Counted from the first letter of the stretch, positions 28,922 through 38,090 are shown. The stretch is DNA of 64,000 nucleotides from Thalassotalea sp. (GCA_029237915.1 JAQWHD010000065.1:62001-126000); one strand, 5' to 3'. Made by a program: numbers and translations. The notes: generated by a model from the sequence alone, not told the origin.

Positions 28922-29498
28922 GTTAGCTCCAAAAATTAGTTTAATAATGTGGCAAAAATATTTATTGCCTGCTGTAAATTTGATGGGTTAAGTATGGTTT
29001 AAATTTTAAATTAAATAAAACGATATAAATCGATTGTATTGATAGTAAAAGTTAATTAAGAATTGCATTTATTGTCATAATAATTATTGCAGAGAATGAA
29101 AATAAAAATATTAAATTTTGTTTATTGGCAGTTTTTAATTAGAGACTTGGAATGGTCCAACTGGCCAGGGTAATAAACGAATACGTGAAAGGTGAATTAA
29201 CTGGTAATTAATTTACCTGTAGAACGACCTATATCGAAGGCAAGTTACAATATCGAAACACCACTATTGCTGGATTAGAAAACGCCCAAGCAGCACTGCC
29301 AAGATTATTTTCAGGTAAGCATCATGGAAAATTAGTAATTAATATTGCTTAAAACTACTAAGACTTTCATCTCGAAAGGCAGACCTAGCATATGAATAAC
29401 CTTTACATGAACTTTACAAAATTCTTAGCCTAGATATTTGATAACGATATCAGTAGGTGTTATTTTATGTATAATTACATTGTTGTTGGTTATTTTTG
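28922..29498. other. 577-bp gene-poor gap with a decayed gene tail
   Basis: The left part is AT-rich and should contain the promoter of the - strand peroxiredoxin-glutaredoxin gene. The centre has the oxidoreductase remnant listed separately. The last ~140 bp should hold the promoter for the cytochrome cassette; I see no clear operator. Confidence 0.7.
29212..29352 (+). pseudogene. 3' remnant of a zinc-binding dehydrogenase (CurA/MDR family)
   Basis: Between an in-frame stop at 29209 and TAA at 29350 the + strand encodes YIEGKLQYRNTTIAGLENAQ followed by AALPRLFSGKHHGKLVINIA. This is the typical C-terminus of NADP-dependent medium-chain dehydrogenases of the CurA/YncB type (EGKI..REEI..GLENAP..F..LL.G.N.GK.V). 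No start codon, no ribosome site and none of the upstream ~300 residues remain. It is a decayed gene end, not a functional ORF. Confidence 0.75.
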
Positions 29499-32400
29499 AT
29501 GTTCAATAAGCTCAGTCTACTTTTTATTATTTTCGCGTTTAATAGCGTTGCTGACGAAGATAAATTCTTTAAAGAAAAAATTAAACCGCTATTTAAAAAT
29601 TATTGCGAAAGCTGTCATGGCCCACAAGAGATGAAATCAGGATTACGAGTTGATCAGTTAGACTCTTCATTTAAATCAAAAGACCTATTTCACTGGCAGG
29701 AAATCCTCGACACCATTGAATTTGCCGATATGCCACCGGAAGATGAAGAGCAATTAAGTGAGGCTGATGTTGAAATGGCAGTTGCATGGATTGCAGATAA
29801 TTTAGAGTTGGGTTTAATTCGCGATCAAGAAAAAAATGGTTCAATACGCCGCTTAACTAAAGGCCAATATCGCCGCACCTTGCAAACGCTTTTACAAATA
29901 GACACTGACTTTACCAATATTTTGCCAGACGATGCGATGTCCAAAGAAGGATTTCGTAATAATGGTGATGTCTTAGGTTTATCACCATTACAACTTGAGT
30001 ATTATTTTAATATTGCGGCTAAGGCGTTAGATACTGCTATCGTGTTACCGAGTGAAAAGCCAACCATTCAAAATTTTAAAGTTAACATTGCTAAAAACAT
30101 TAACCCTGAACCTTACCTTGAGCCTGTCATTTTAGGGTCTAAAAGTGAGTTAATAGAGCAATCAGATTTTTTAGTTACTCAGCTTAATCCAAACAAAGAT
30201 TTCGCTTATACGCCGTTTCGTATGCAAGAAAAATATAACTTTGATGATGGTTATGAAGGTAATGGCCGCATAGATGTGATGAAAGAATTTGACCATCTAG
30301 CCCATTCATTCTTTCTCGGTCACCGCACATTAAGTGTTAATGGTAATGAAGGTAAGCCGGATCATTGGAGTATCACTCATGATGGCCTTGCCTTACGTGG
30401 TAATGTGGAGTCAAATTTAAAGACATCTCATTTTAAAATATCATTACGCGAATTACCTGAACAAGGTCGATTTAGAGTAAAAGTTAATGCCAGTAAACTA
30501 AAGAATGAAGCGTTACTGGTTAGTAATATACCTGCATTAAAGCAAGCGGAGCAGACTATAGCAGGCACTGACGGTAGAGTGTCTGTGGCAAAATCAGGCT
30601 TGTATCAATTAGATGTTAATTACCAAAACTACATTAACGGTGAACGAATTGAGTTTATCCTTGATGATTACACCTATGCTATTAAAGCGAAATCTACGCT
30701 AGCGAATGAAGGAACTCTAGATCGCTTAAAAATTACAGTGGATAAGGAAATTACTCGAGTACAAATAGATAAATCAGGTGACAATAAGTTTTTAGCGTTA
30801 CAAGAAGTGAATATCTTTGCTAAGAAAACCAATTTATCTAAAAAGGCTTCACTATCACAGTCATCCGATCATAAAGGTAATGTCAAAAGATTTGGCGCTA
30901 ACAAATTGATTGTCAAAAATAAGAATCAATACGCACAAACATCGAAACAAAATAATCCATGGATGCGAGTTGATTTAAATGCTCCTAAATTAGTCAGTGA
31001 TATCGAAATTGTAAATAAAAAAGGCACAGAGAAGAACCTTATTGGCGCCACGGTTTCATTGTTTAATGGTAGTGAGTTAGTTCAAACCTTTGTGGTTCAA
31101 GCAAATCCGCAAACTAAATCGCAAGCACTCGCATTAGTGTATTTAGATGCGGGAGAACATACCCTCAGCGTTAGCCATAATGACAATGTGGTAATTGACA
31201 GTTTTGCTCTTAGCTCTGTTACTGAGCCAAAATTACAGCAGCGTTATGCAGATTTTAGCAAGCGCAATCCACACATTGCAATGCAAATGGGCTTACGCCG
31301 AGACGATGGCTCTACCATGGCAAGTGTCGGTGATAGCCAAGAAGTAAATAGTGACGGGTTTAGTGAATATATATTTGAAGATGCGCTTGAAAATTATGCC
31401 TTTCCTAAAGTCGGTAAAGAGAATCTAAATTATTTGGTCGGTTTACGTGAAATAGGTATTACTAATCAATTGGTTAATAACTTGGAAACGCCAAGGTTAG
31501 TGATCGAATCAATTGAATTTGAAGGACCTTTATATGAACAATGGCCCACAAAAACCTATAAAAACATTTTGGGCGATTTAACCGAACAATCATTAAATAA
31601 AGACTCTGCAAAAAGTGTTATTGAGTCATTCATGTGGAAAGCCTTCAGGCGACCAGCAACCGCTTCAGAAGTAAAATTAGCATTAAGTGTATATGAGAAT
31701 GCAACTCAGCAAGATAAAACTAAAATTGATTCGGTCAAAGATGCGTTATTATTTGTATTAACCTCTCCGCAATTTTTGTTTATTGCTGAAAATAGTGCAA
31801 GCCCAGAGTTGGAGGCGTTAGATCAATACGAGTTAGCGTCAAAGTTGTCGTATTTTTTCTGGAATTCTCCACCTGATCATCAATTGCTCGACCTTGCTGT
31901 ACAAGGGCAATTACATGCTCAAATGGAACAGCAAGTTACTCGCATGATTAAGGATGAAAAGTTTTCCTTTTTTGTGAACGACTTTACCAGTCAGTGGTTA
32001 CAACTGAGTCGCTTTGATGTGGTGAAATTTGATAAGAGTAACGCTCGTAAAATTAATGGCTTTATGCGTAAGCAACTAAAGCAAGAGCCGATTGAATTTG
32101 TAAACTACTTAATTGCCAATAATTTACCAATAGAGCAATTAATTAATTCAGATTTTACTTTGGCCAATGATGCTGTCGCCGAATTTTATGGTTATAAAAA
32201 CAAAAAGGAGTCTGGCTTGGAGTTTATTCCGGTTAAGCATGAAAATAGAGTGCGAGCGGGTATCTTAAGCCAAGCCAGCATTTTAGCCGGATTATCTAAT
32301 GGCCATGAGTCAAACCCAGTTAAGCGCGGCGTATGGCTTGCAGGTAAAATAATTGATGAGCCAGCACCGCCGCCACAACCTAATGTACCAGCGGTAAACG

Positions 32401-32801
32401 AAGAAGATAAGTCGTTAACTTTAGCGCAAAAGCTTGCCCAACATAGAGATGTGGATGGTTGTCGAAGTTGTCACAAAAAGATTGATCCATGGGGTTTAGC
32501 GTTAGAGCAGTTTGATGCCATTGGTCGTGTTAAACCCAATAGTGAGATGTTAACTAAATTACCAGACGGTACTAAAGTAAATAATTTTATTGAATTTAAA
32601 CAGTATTTAGTTGACGATAAAATGGAGCAAATTGCCGTAGGGTTTGCTAAGCATATAGCCAGCTATGCAGTAGGGCGCAGCTTAAAAGTTAGCGAACTGG
32701 TATTTATCGAAGACAATCTTGATGTACTTGCAGATGATGAATATAAGATGCAAGATATCGTACGTTTTATCGTAACTAGCAAAATTTTTATGACTAAGTA
32801 A
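29499..32801 (+). CDS. Giant DUF1592-type c-type cytochrome (DUF1587/1595/1592/1588/1585)
   Basis: The ATG at 29499 is used; the track starts one TTG earlier. The 1100-residue protein begins with a signal peptide (MFNKLSLLFIIFAFNSVA) and is periplasmic. A planctomycete-type cytochrome c segment carries haem motif CESCH (residues 36-40). DUF1587 follows (IRRLTKGQYRRTLQTLLQID), then a long beta-rich middle (about 280-560, carbohydrate-binding-like), DUF1595 (MWKAFRRPATASEVKLAL), DUF1592 (ASKLSYFFWNSPPDHQLLDL) and DUF1588/1585, with a second haem motif in CRSCHKKIDPWGLALEQFD near residue 988. Function is unknown for the whole family. It is translated 10 bp before the DUF1552 gene, its constant partner. 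Confidence 0.92.
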   Translation: MFNKLSLLFIIFAFNSVADEDKFFKEKIKPLFKNYCESCHGPQEMKSGLRVDQLDSSFKSKDLFHWQEILDTIEFADMPPEDEEQLSEADVEMAVAWIADNLELGLIRDQEKNGSIRRLTKGQYRRTLQTLLQIDTDFTNILPDDAMSKEGFRNNGDVLGLSPLQLEYYFNIAAKALDTAIVLPSEKPTIQNFKVNIAKNINPEPYLEPVILGSKSELIEQSDFLVTQLNPNKDFAYTPFRMQEKYNFDDGYEGNGRIDVMKEFDHLAHSFFLGHRTLSVNGNEGKPDHWSITHDGLALRGNVESNLKTSHFKISLRELPEQGRFRVKVNASKLKNEALLVSNIPALKQAEQTIAGTDGRVSVAKSGLYQLDVNYQNYINGERIEFILDDYTYAIKAKSTLANEGTLDRLKITVDKEITRVQIDKSGDNKFLALQEVNIFAKKTNLSKKASLSQSSDHKGNVKRFGANKLIVKNKNQYAQTSKQNNPWMRVDLNAPKLVSDIEIVNKKGTEKNLIGATVSLFNGSELVQTFVVQANPQTKSQALALVYLDAGEHTLSVSHNDNVVIDSFALSSVTEPKLQQRYADFSKRNPHIAMQMGLRRDDGSTMASVGDSQEVNSDGFSEYIFEDALENYAFPKVGKENLNYLVGLREIGITNQLVNNLETPRLVIESIEFEGPLYEQWPTKTYKNILGDLTEQSLNKDSAKSVIESFMWKAFRRPATASEVKLALSVYENATQQDKTKIDSVKDALLFVLTSPQFLFIAENSASPELEALDQYELASKLSYFFWNSPPDHQLLDLAVQGQLHAQMEQQVTRMIKDEKFSFFVNDFTSQWLQLSRFDVVKFDKSNARKINGFMRKQLKQEPIEFVNYLIANNLPIEQLINSDFTLANDAVAEFYGYKNKKESGLEFIPVKHENRVRAGILSQASILAGLSNGHESNPVKRGVWLAGKIIDEPAPPPQPNVPAVNEEDKSLTLAQKLAQHRDVDGCRSCHKKIDPWGLALEQFDAIGRVKPNSEMLTKLPDGTKVNNFIEFKQYLVDDKMEQIAVGFAKHIASYAVGRSLKVSELVFIEDNLDVLADDEYKMQDIVRFIVTSKIFMTK

Positions 32802-32811
32802 CGGGGATATC

Positions 32812-34152
32812 ATGACAATTAAACATATTAGTCGTAGAGCATTTTTAAAAAGCAGTATGGGTATTGCCTTAGCACTACCTTGTTTAGAAATTATGGGCGC
32901 CAAAGCCGTTGAAAATTCAGCTAGTGCACGGCGTTTTTGTGCGTTATATACCGCTAATGGTATGTCATTACCTTTAGCTAAGCATAACTTACCCGAGTGG
33001 TCATGGTATCCACAGCAACTCGGTGCAAACTATACGTTTGGTAAATCAACCAAACCATTGGAAAACCATCGCAACGACATCACTTTTTTAGGGGGCCTAG
33101 AGCATCCTAATGCGGCGAAGTCGGATCCGCATGTGTGTTCTGATATGTGGCTTACTGGCGCGCCGTTACATGCCCCTAGACCGGGTGGTTACAACACGGT
33201 ATCTGTCGATCAAATTATTGCTCAGCATACTAAACAATATTGCCGTGTACCTTCGTTGGTTATGTCGATTGATGCTGGCGTAGGTTATCAAAGTCGTACC
33301 GCCTCATTGTCATATAACCTAGAAGGCAATCCAATCCCGGCGGAGAATAATCCAAGACATATTTTTAATCGCTTATTTTTAGCTAGCAGTGATTCACAAG
33401 AAGAGCAAAGAGGGTTACTGCGCAGCAAAACTAAGGTGGTTGACGCCGTGTTAGAAAATTCACGCAAGTTTAATCAGTCTTTAGGGCAAGTCGATAAAGA
33501 TAAAATGGATTTATACTTAACTTCGTTAAGTGAGATTGAAGACCGATTAATTACCTCAGAAAAATGGCTCGATATTCCATTAAAAAAACAAGATCATAGT
33601 CAATTAAACTTTGAATATGATTTAGAGAAAAACCCTGCTGATTTTTATGAAATCATGTTCGATATTATTGCCCTAGCATTTGATGCCGACATTACTCGTA
33701 GTGCGTCTTTCTTGTTAAATCGAGAAGATGGCATGGGTATTAGTAATACATTCCCGCAGGTCTTAGGCTTAAGCGCTGGTCATCATGCCTTGTCACATGC
33801 GAAAAACAAACAAGGGCAACTTGATTTCGCTAAGTATGATCAATTTTTAAATACCCAAGTGGCCTATTTCTTAGATAAATTAGCAGGCTTTAAAGAGGGC
33901 TCGCATCGCTTATTAGATAATACCTTAGTGATGTATGGTAGTGGTGCTAGTGAAACTCATCTCACCAACAATTTACCATTGTTACTTGCGGGCGGCGCGA
34001 ATATGGGCTTACAACACGGCCGACATATACGCGCTGAAAAAGAACAGCTAAGTAATATCTACTTTAGTATTTTAAAAGCAATGCAAATACCAGTAGACTC
34101 CTTTGCTGATAGTAACAAGGCCTTCGAACAAGGCTTATTTAAGTTTGCATAA
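32812..34152 (+). CDS. DUF1552 protein with Tat signal
   Basis: The 446-residue protein starts with a twin-arginine signal (SRRAFLKSSMGIALALPCLE), so it is exported folded. The body matches DUF1552, an alkaline-phosphatase/sulfatase-superfamily-like family related to DUF1501: TANGMSLP, FLGGLEHPNA near the N-terminal domain, DITRSASFLLNREDGMGI, LSAGHHALSHAKNK, and MYGSGASETHLTNNLPLLLAGG near the end. In many marine bacteria and planctomycetes it is encoded next to a DUF1592 cytochrome. GGGG precedes the ATG by about 7 nt, 10 bp after the cytochrome gene. Function is unknown; a hydrolytic or oxidative role on an extracytoplasmic substrate is a guess. Confidence 0.9.
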   Translation: MTIKHISRRAFLKSSMGIALALPCLEIMGAKAVENSASARRFCALYTANGMSLPLAKHNLPEWSWYPQQLGANYTFGKSTKPLENHRNDITFLGGLEHPNAAKSDPHVCSDMWLTGAPLHAPRPGGYNTVSVDQIIAQHTKQYCRVPSLVMSIDAGVGYQSRTASLSYNLEGNPIPAENNPRHIFNRLFLASSDSQEEQRGLLRSKTKVVDAVLENSRKFNQSLGQVDKDKMDLYLTSLSEIEDRLITSEKWLDIPLKKQDHSQLNFEYDLEKNPADFYEIMFDIIALAFDADITRSASFLLNREDGMGISNTFPQVLGLSAGHHALSHAKNKQGQLDFAKYDQFLNTQVAYFLDKLAGFKEGSHRLLDNTLVMYGSGASETHLTNNLPLLLAGGANMGLQHGRHIRAEKEQLSNIYFSILKAMQIPVDSFADSNKAFEQGLFKFA

Positions 34153-34195
34153 TTTCTCATACAATTTTCAATCAATAAAAATAATAGGATTTTCC

Positions 34196-34618
34196 ATGAA
34201 AAAATTTATCTTCGCCATACCTCTTATCGCTCTAACTTTTATGACGAGCGTAACTATTTCTACGCCGGTACACGCTGCTCAAAAAGTTGATAAGGACAGT
34301 GCGGTATCAACTAATTTTAAAGATATTGGCCGAACTATGCGTAAACTACGCCGTGCCAAAACGGGTAAAGATGTAGCTAAAAATCTAGAAAAAATAAAAA
34401 AACTTACCGTTAAAAACTCTAATTTAATGCCTAGTTTTGCTCCCCAAGGCAGCGCTGAATTAAAAACCTATAAAACGGAAGTCGATAAAATGATCGAAGG
34501 CATCGATACCATGATTGCGCAAGCCAATGCTGGTGAATTAACTAAAGGCAGTGACGCATTAAAACAGCTGAAGACTCTTAAAGAAGATGGTCATAAAGCT
34601 TTAGATATGAAGGACTAA
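34196..34618 (+). CDS. Cytochrome b562-family periplasmic protein
   Basis: I start at 34196 (MKKFIFAIPLIALTFMTSV, AGGAT before it), giving 140 residues; the track start at 34103 lies inside the DUF1552 gene. After a signal peptide ending VHA, the mature protein is a four-helix bundle of cytochrome b562 length. The C-terminal KTLKEDGHKAL places a His at the position of the haem-ligand His102. By ungapped alignment the haem-ligand Met7 is Phe, with a Met seven residues later (GRTMRKLRRA), so haem binding needs testing. It stands between a c-type and a b561-type cytochrome gene, which favours electron transfer. Confidence 0.75.
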   Translation: MKKFIFAIPLIALTFMTSVTISTPVHAAQKVDKDSAVSTNFKDIGRTMRKLRRAKTGKDVAKNLEKIKKLTVKNSNLMPSFAPQGSAELKTYKTEVDKMIEGIDTMIAQANAGELTKGSDALKQLKTLKEDGHKALDMKD

Positions 34619-34619
34619 G

Positions 34620-35195
34620 TTGGTGAGCAATAAACACTTAGGTTGGGACTATGTAATTCGATTAGGCCATTGGTTAGTCGCACTATTTTTTATTGCCAAT
34701 GTATATTTTATTGATCCTGATGGCTTTATCTCTGATCACTTTTCATCGGCATTTTTACCAGATTTTATTGCCGATGCCTCCTTACATGAATGGCTAGGTT
34801 GGAGCATATTGGGTATTTTAACGATACGTTTAGTTTGGGGAGTTACGTTTGCTAAAGGACCGAATCATCTTAGCGCTTTTACTCCCAACGTTACGGATGC
34901 AAAACAGCATTTTCAACATTTAAAAGCAGGTGTTAAACAACAAAATGTTGGTCATAATAGTTTGGGTGCCATTGCCGTTTATATCATGTGGGCTAGTCTT
35001 GTTTTTATTGCATTAACGGGCTGGGGGCAAGATACAGATTGGGGTTTTGACAATGACGTTGATCAATGGCACGAGTTCGCGGTGGACGCTTTTATCTATT
35101 TTATTGGCATACATATAGTGGCGGTGGTCGTTACTTCTATACGAGTTAAACAAAGCTTAATTAGAGCTATGTTTGTTGGTCATTTTAAACAATAA
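34620..35195 (+). CDS. Cytochrome b561-like membrane protein
   Basis: About 190 residues with four TM helices and the His pattern of cytochrome b/b6-type (b561, NapC-interacting) proteins: YVIRLGHWLVALFFIANVYF, LHEWLGWSILGILTIRLVWG, GHNSLGAIAVYIMWASLVFI and GIHIVAVVVTSI. It should bind two b haems and link the quinone pool to a periplasmic carrier. The start is TTG (track) or the GTG at 34623; AAGGA fits the GTG better (9 nt). It begins 1-4 bp after the b562 gene, so the two are tightly coupled. It is the last gene of the four-gene cassette. Confidence 0.88.
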   Translation: MVSNKHLGWDYVIRLGHWLVALFFIANVYFIDPDGFISDHFSSAFLPDFIADASLHEWLGWSILGILTIRLVWGVTFAKGPNHLSAFTPNVTDAKQHFQHLKAGVKQQNVGHNSLGAIAVYIMWASLVFIALTGWGQDTDWGFDNDVDQWHEFAVDAFIYFIGIHIVAVVVTSIRVKQSLIRAMFVGHFKQ

Positions 35196-35224
35196 TTCCA
35201 CTTCTAGTGAGCAACCTCACCTAT

Positions 35225-35264
35225 AACTATGAATATTCTAAATGGAGTATTCATAGTTTATTTC
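35225..35264 (+). terminator. Probable terminator of the cytochrome cassette
   Basis: AACTATGAATA / TATTCATAGTT form an 11-bp stem with a 12-nt loop, followed by TATTTC, 30 bp after the b561-like gene. The stem is AT-rich and the U-tract short, so it may be partial. Confidence 0.5.
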
Positions 35265-35405
35265 AACAATTTACATAATTTTTCAAGACTATTTCCTTAA
35301 AACAGCCGATAATTACCACAATTAAGATCAATCAACTGATCGGTGTTCAAATATATTTGTATTTGAAGCGCTTGTTATTGCTACGTAATACTCAGGAAAC
35401 CAGTA

Positions 35406-37601
35406 ATGGAAATCAAAGTAAATTTTCTCGACAACCTTAGACTTGAAGCTAAGTTTGATGATTTTTCGGTTATCGCCGATCAACCAATCCGTTACAAAGG
35501 TGATGGCTCAGCGCCAAGTCCTTTTGATTATTTCTTAGCATCATCAGCACTGTGTGCCGCATATTTTGTGAAGGTATATTGTAATGCTCGCGATATTTCT
35601 ACTGAAAATATTCGAATATCGCAGAACAATGTTGTTGACCCAGAAGATCGCTACAATCAAATTTTTCAAATCCAAGTAGAATTACCTGAAAGTATCTCGG
35701 ATAAAGACCGTACTGGTATTTTGCGATCAATTGACCGTTGTACGGTGAAAAAAGTCGTGCAAACTGGACCTGAGTTTAAAATTGAAACGGTTGAAAACTT
35801 AGAAGAAGATGCTCAAGCCATGCTTATGGGCCAAGCTGAAAATGAAGCAAGTACTTATATTCTAGGTAAAGATTTACCACTTGAAAAAACCATAGCTAAC
35901 ATGACTGAAATTCTAGCCGAGTTAGGTATGAAGATTGAGATTTCATCATGGCGTAACATTGTACCAAATGTATGGTCTTTACATGTTCGCGATGCAGCAT
36001 CACCTATGTGCTTCACCAATGGCAAAGGCGCAACCAAAGAAAGTGCGCTTTGTTCGGCATTAGGCGAATTTATTGAGCGCCTTAACTGTAACTTCTTTTA
36101 TAACGACCAATTCTTTGGTGATGAAATAGCCAACAGCGAGTTTGTCCATTACCCTAATGAAAAGTGGTTTAAGCCTGGTGCCAATGATGAACTACCAAGC
36201 GAAATTTTAGATGAGCGCTGCTTAGAGTTATATAATCCTGACGACGAATTGCGCGGTTCACACTTAATCGATACCAACTCAGGTAGAGCTGACCGCGGTA
36301 TTTGCTCAATCCCATACGTACGCCAATCAGATGGTGAAACTGTTTACTTTCCTTCAAACCTAATTGAAAACTTATTCTTAAGTAACGGTATGAGTGCAGG
36401 TAACAACTTGTTTGAAGCACAAGTACAATGTTTATCTGAAATTTTCGAACGCGCCGTTAAAAGACAAATCATAGAACAAGAAATTGTTTTACCAGATGTG
36501 CCAAAAGAAGTGCTAGAGAAGTACCCAAGCATTTTAGCGGGTATTGAAGGTTTAGAAGCACAAGGCTTCCCGGTAGTCATTAAAGATGCTTCATTGGGCG
36601 GTCAATTTCCAGTAATGTGTGTAACGCTGATGAACCCAAAAACCGGCGGTGTATTTGCCTCATTTGGTGCGCATCCAAGTTTTGAAGTTGCCCTTGAACG
36701 CAGCTTAACTGAGTTGCTACAAGGTCGCAGTTTTGAAGGTTTAAACGATGTGCCTAAACCAACCTTTAACAGCATGGCGATAACAGAGCCAGAAAATTTT
36801 GTTGAGCACTTTGTTGATTCAACTGGCGTAATCTCTTGGCGTTTCTTTAGTAGCGATTTTGATTATGAATTTTGTGAATGGGATTTCTCTGGCACTAACG
36901 AAGAAGAAAATAATGGCTTAATGGCCATATTAGAAGAACTTGATAAAGAAGTGTATATCGCCGTATTTGACCAACTTGGCGCTACCGCTTGTCGTATTCT
37001 GGTGCCAGATTATTCTGAAGTCTATCCGGTTGAAGATCTTATTTGGGATAACACCAATAAAGCATTAGATTATCGCCAAGATATTTTAAATATCCAGTCA
37101 TTAAACGATGATGAATTAGAAAGCTTAGTGGAGCGTTTAGAAGATTCTCAGCAAGATAACTACATTGATATCAGAACCTTAATTGGTATTGAGTTTGACG
37201 AAAATACGGTATCTGGACAATTAACCATTCTTGAGCTAAAAATTCTTATTTACTTAGCCCTTGGTGCGCTTGAAGAAGCAGCTGAATTAGTCGGAGAATT
37301 CTTACAATACAACGATAATACAGTAGAGCGTGGCTTATTCTATCAAGCGGTAAATGCCGTACTTGAAATTGCTTTAGATGAAGAGCTAGAACTTGAACAC
37401 TACACCCATAGCTTCAACAGGATGTTTGGTGAAGAAAATATGAATAATGTTATTGGCTCGGTCACTGGTGAAGTAAGGTTCTTTGGTTTAACCGAAACTA
37501 ATATGCAACTAGAGGGCTTAGATAAGCATTTAAGATTGATTGAAAGTTACAAAAAACTGCATCACGCTCGTGCTGTTATTGCTGCGCAATCAAAAGGCTA
37601 G
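35406..37601 (+). CDS. ycaO: OsmC-YcaO fusion protein
   Basis: The 731-residue protein has an OsmC-like domain (about 1-135; SPFDYFLASSALCAAYFVKVYC carries the OsmC Cys region, and RCTVKKVVQTG) joined to a YcaO ATPase domain (about 160-580). YcaO features are ATKESALCSALGEFIERLNC, EAQVQCLSEIFERAVKRQII and LTELLQGRSF. The acidic C-terminal ~150 residues form a helical TPR-like region. YcaO enzymes activate peptide amides with ATP; the E. coli protein is linked to RimO beta-methylthiolation of ribosomal protein S12. No azoline peptide cluster is present nearby, so a housekeeping YcaO is more likely than natural-product synthesis. It is monocistronic with its own terminator. Confidence 0.93.
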   Translation: MEIKVNFLDNLRLEAKFDDFSVIADQPIRYKGDGSAPSPFDYFLASSALCAAYFVKVYCNARDISTENIRISQNNVVDPEDRYNQIFQIQVELPESISDKDRTGILRSIDRCTVKKVVQTGPEFKIETVENLEEDAQAMLMGQAENEASTYILGKDLPLEKTIANMTEILAELGMKIEISSWRNIVPNVWSLHVRDAASPMCFTNGKGATKESALCSALGEFIERLNCNFFYNDQFFGDEIANSEFVHYPNEKWFKPGANDELPSEILDERCLELYNPDDELRGSHLIDTNSGRADRGICSIPYVRQSDGETVYFPSNLIENLFLSNGMSAGNNLFEAQVQCLSEIFERAVKRQIIEQEIVLPDVPKEVLEKYPSILAGIEGLEAQGFPVVIKDASLGGQFPVMCVTLMNPKTGGVFASFGAHPSFEVALERSLTELLQGRSFEGLNDVPKPTFNSMAITEPENFVEHFVDSTGVISWRFFSSDFDYEFCEWDFSGTNEEENNGLMAILEELDKEVYIAVFDQLGATACRILVPDYSEVYPVEDLIWDNTNKALDYRQDILNIQSLNDDELESLVERLEDSQQDNYIDIRTLIGIEFDENTVSGQLTILELKILIYLALGALEEAAELVGEFLQYNDNTVERGLFYQAVNAVLEIALDEELELEHYTHSFNRMFGEENMNNVIGSVTGEVRFFGLTETNMQLEGLDKHLRLIESYKKLHHARAVIAAQSKG

Positions 37602-37620
37602 TTACTTTTATAAATGATTA

Positions 37621-37652
37621 TTGGCAGTTTATATACTGCCAATTTTTATCTT
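37621..37652 (+). terminator. Intrinsic terminator of the OsmC-YcaO gene
   Basis: TTGGCAGT / ACTGCCAA form an 8-bp stem with a 6-nt loop, followed by TTTTTATCTTTT, 20 bp after the stop codon. Confidence 0.85.
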
Positions 37653-37823
37653 TTACTAACGTTTTATATATCTATATAAAACGCTCGAAGCTAGATTTTA
37701 TCAATAGAAAAATCATATCAATAATTAATATACGGTAATATTCGTTAAATTCAGCTTTGGCGGTTATACTGTAAATGCAAAGTTTTGCGAACAACTAAAT
37801 ATAAGTAAATTAAAGAGAATATT

Positions 37824-38030
37824 ATGAGTAAAGGTACAGTAAAGTGGTTTAATGCCGATAAAGGTTTCGGATTCATTACACCAGAAGATGGCGGAACAGA
37901 TCTTTTTGTTCACCATTCAGAAATTCAAAGTGGTGGAAACTACGCAACTTTAGATGACGGCCAAGCGGTTGAATTTGAAGTTGGCCAAGGTCAAAAAGGA
38001 CCTTGTGCAACTAAAGTTGTTGCTGTTTAG
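37824..38030 (+). CDS. Cold-shock domain protein (CspA family)
   Basis: The 68-residue single-OB-fold RNA/ssDNA-binding protein has RNP1 [11 protein letters not shown] and RNP2 DLFVHHSEI. It starts [17 protein letters not shown], preceded by AAAGAGAATATT. Cold-shock proteins melt RNA secondary structure. The 222-bp upstream gap, partly taken by the preceding terminator, leaves room for a ~100-nt 5' leader as in cspA-type genes; whether this copy is cold-induced cannot be read from the sequence. Confidence 0.95.
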   Translation: MSKGTVKWFNADKGFGFITPEDGGTDLFVHHSEIQSGGNYATLDDGQAVEFEVGQGQKGPCATKVVAV

Positions 38031-38054
38031 TACTAAACACAGAACAAATATATC

Positions 38055-38090
38055 AAACGGGACTTTGCTAATCGCTTAGTCCCGTTTCAC
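38055..38090 (+). terminator. Terminator of the cold-shock gene
   Basis: AAACGGGACT / AGTCCCGTTT form a 10-bp GC-rich stem with a 13-nt loop, 24 bp after the stop codon. Only three T residues lie at the base of the stem, so efficiency is uncertain. Confidence 0.65.

Noticed and set aside
34103-34618. 171-residue version of the b562-like gene
   Set aside because: It begins inside the DUF1552 gene and hides the signal peptide; the ATG at 34196 with AGGAT is clearly better.
35406-37601. RiPP (azoline peptide) biosynthesis cluster around YcaO
   Set aside because: No precursor peptide, dehydrogenase or transporter gene is adjacent; neighbours are a cold-shock gene and a separate cytochrome cassette, each with its own terminator.
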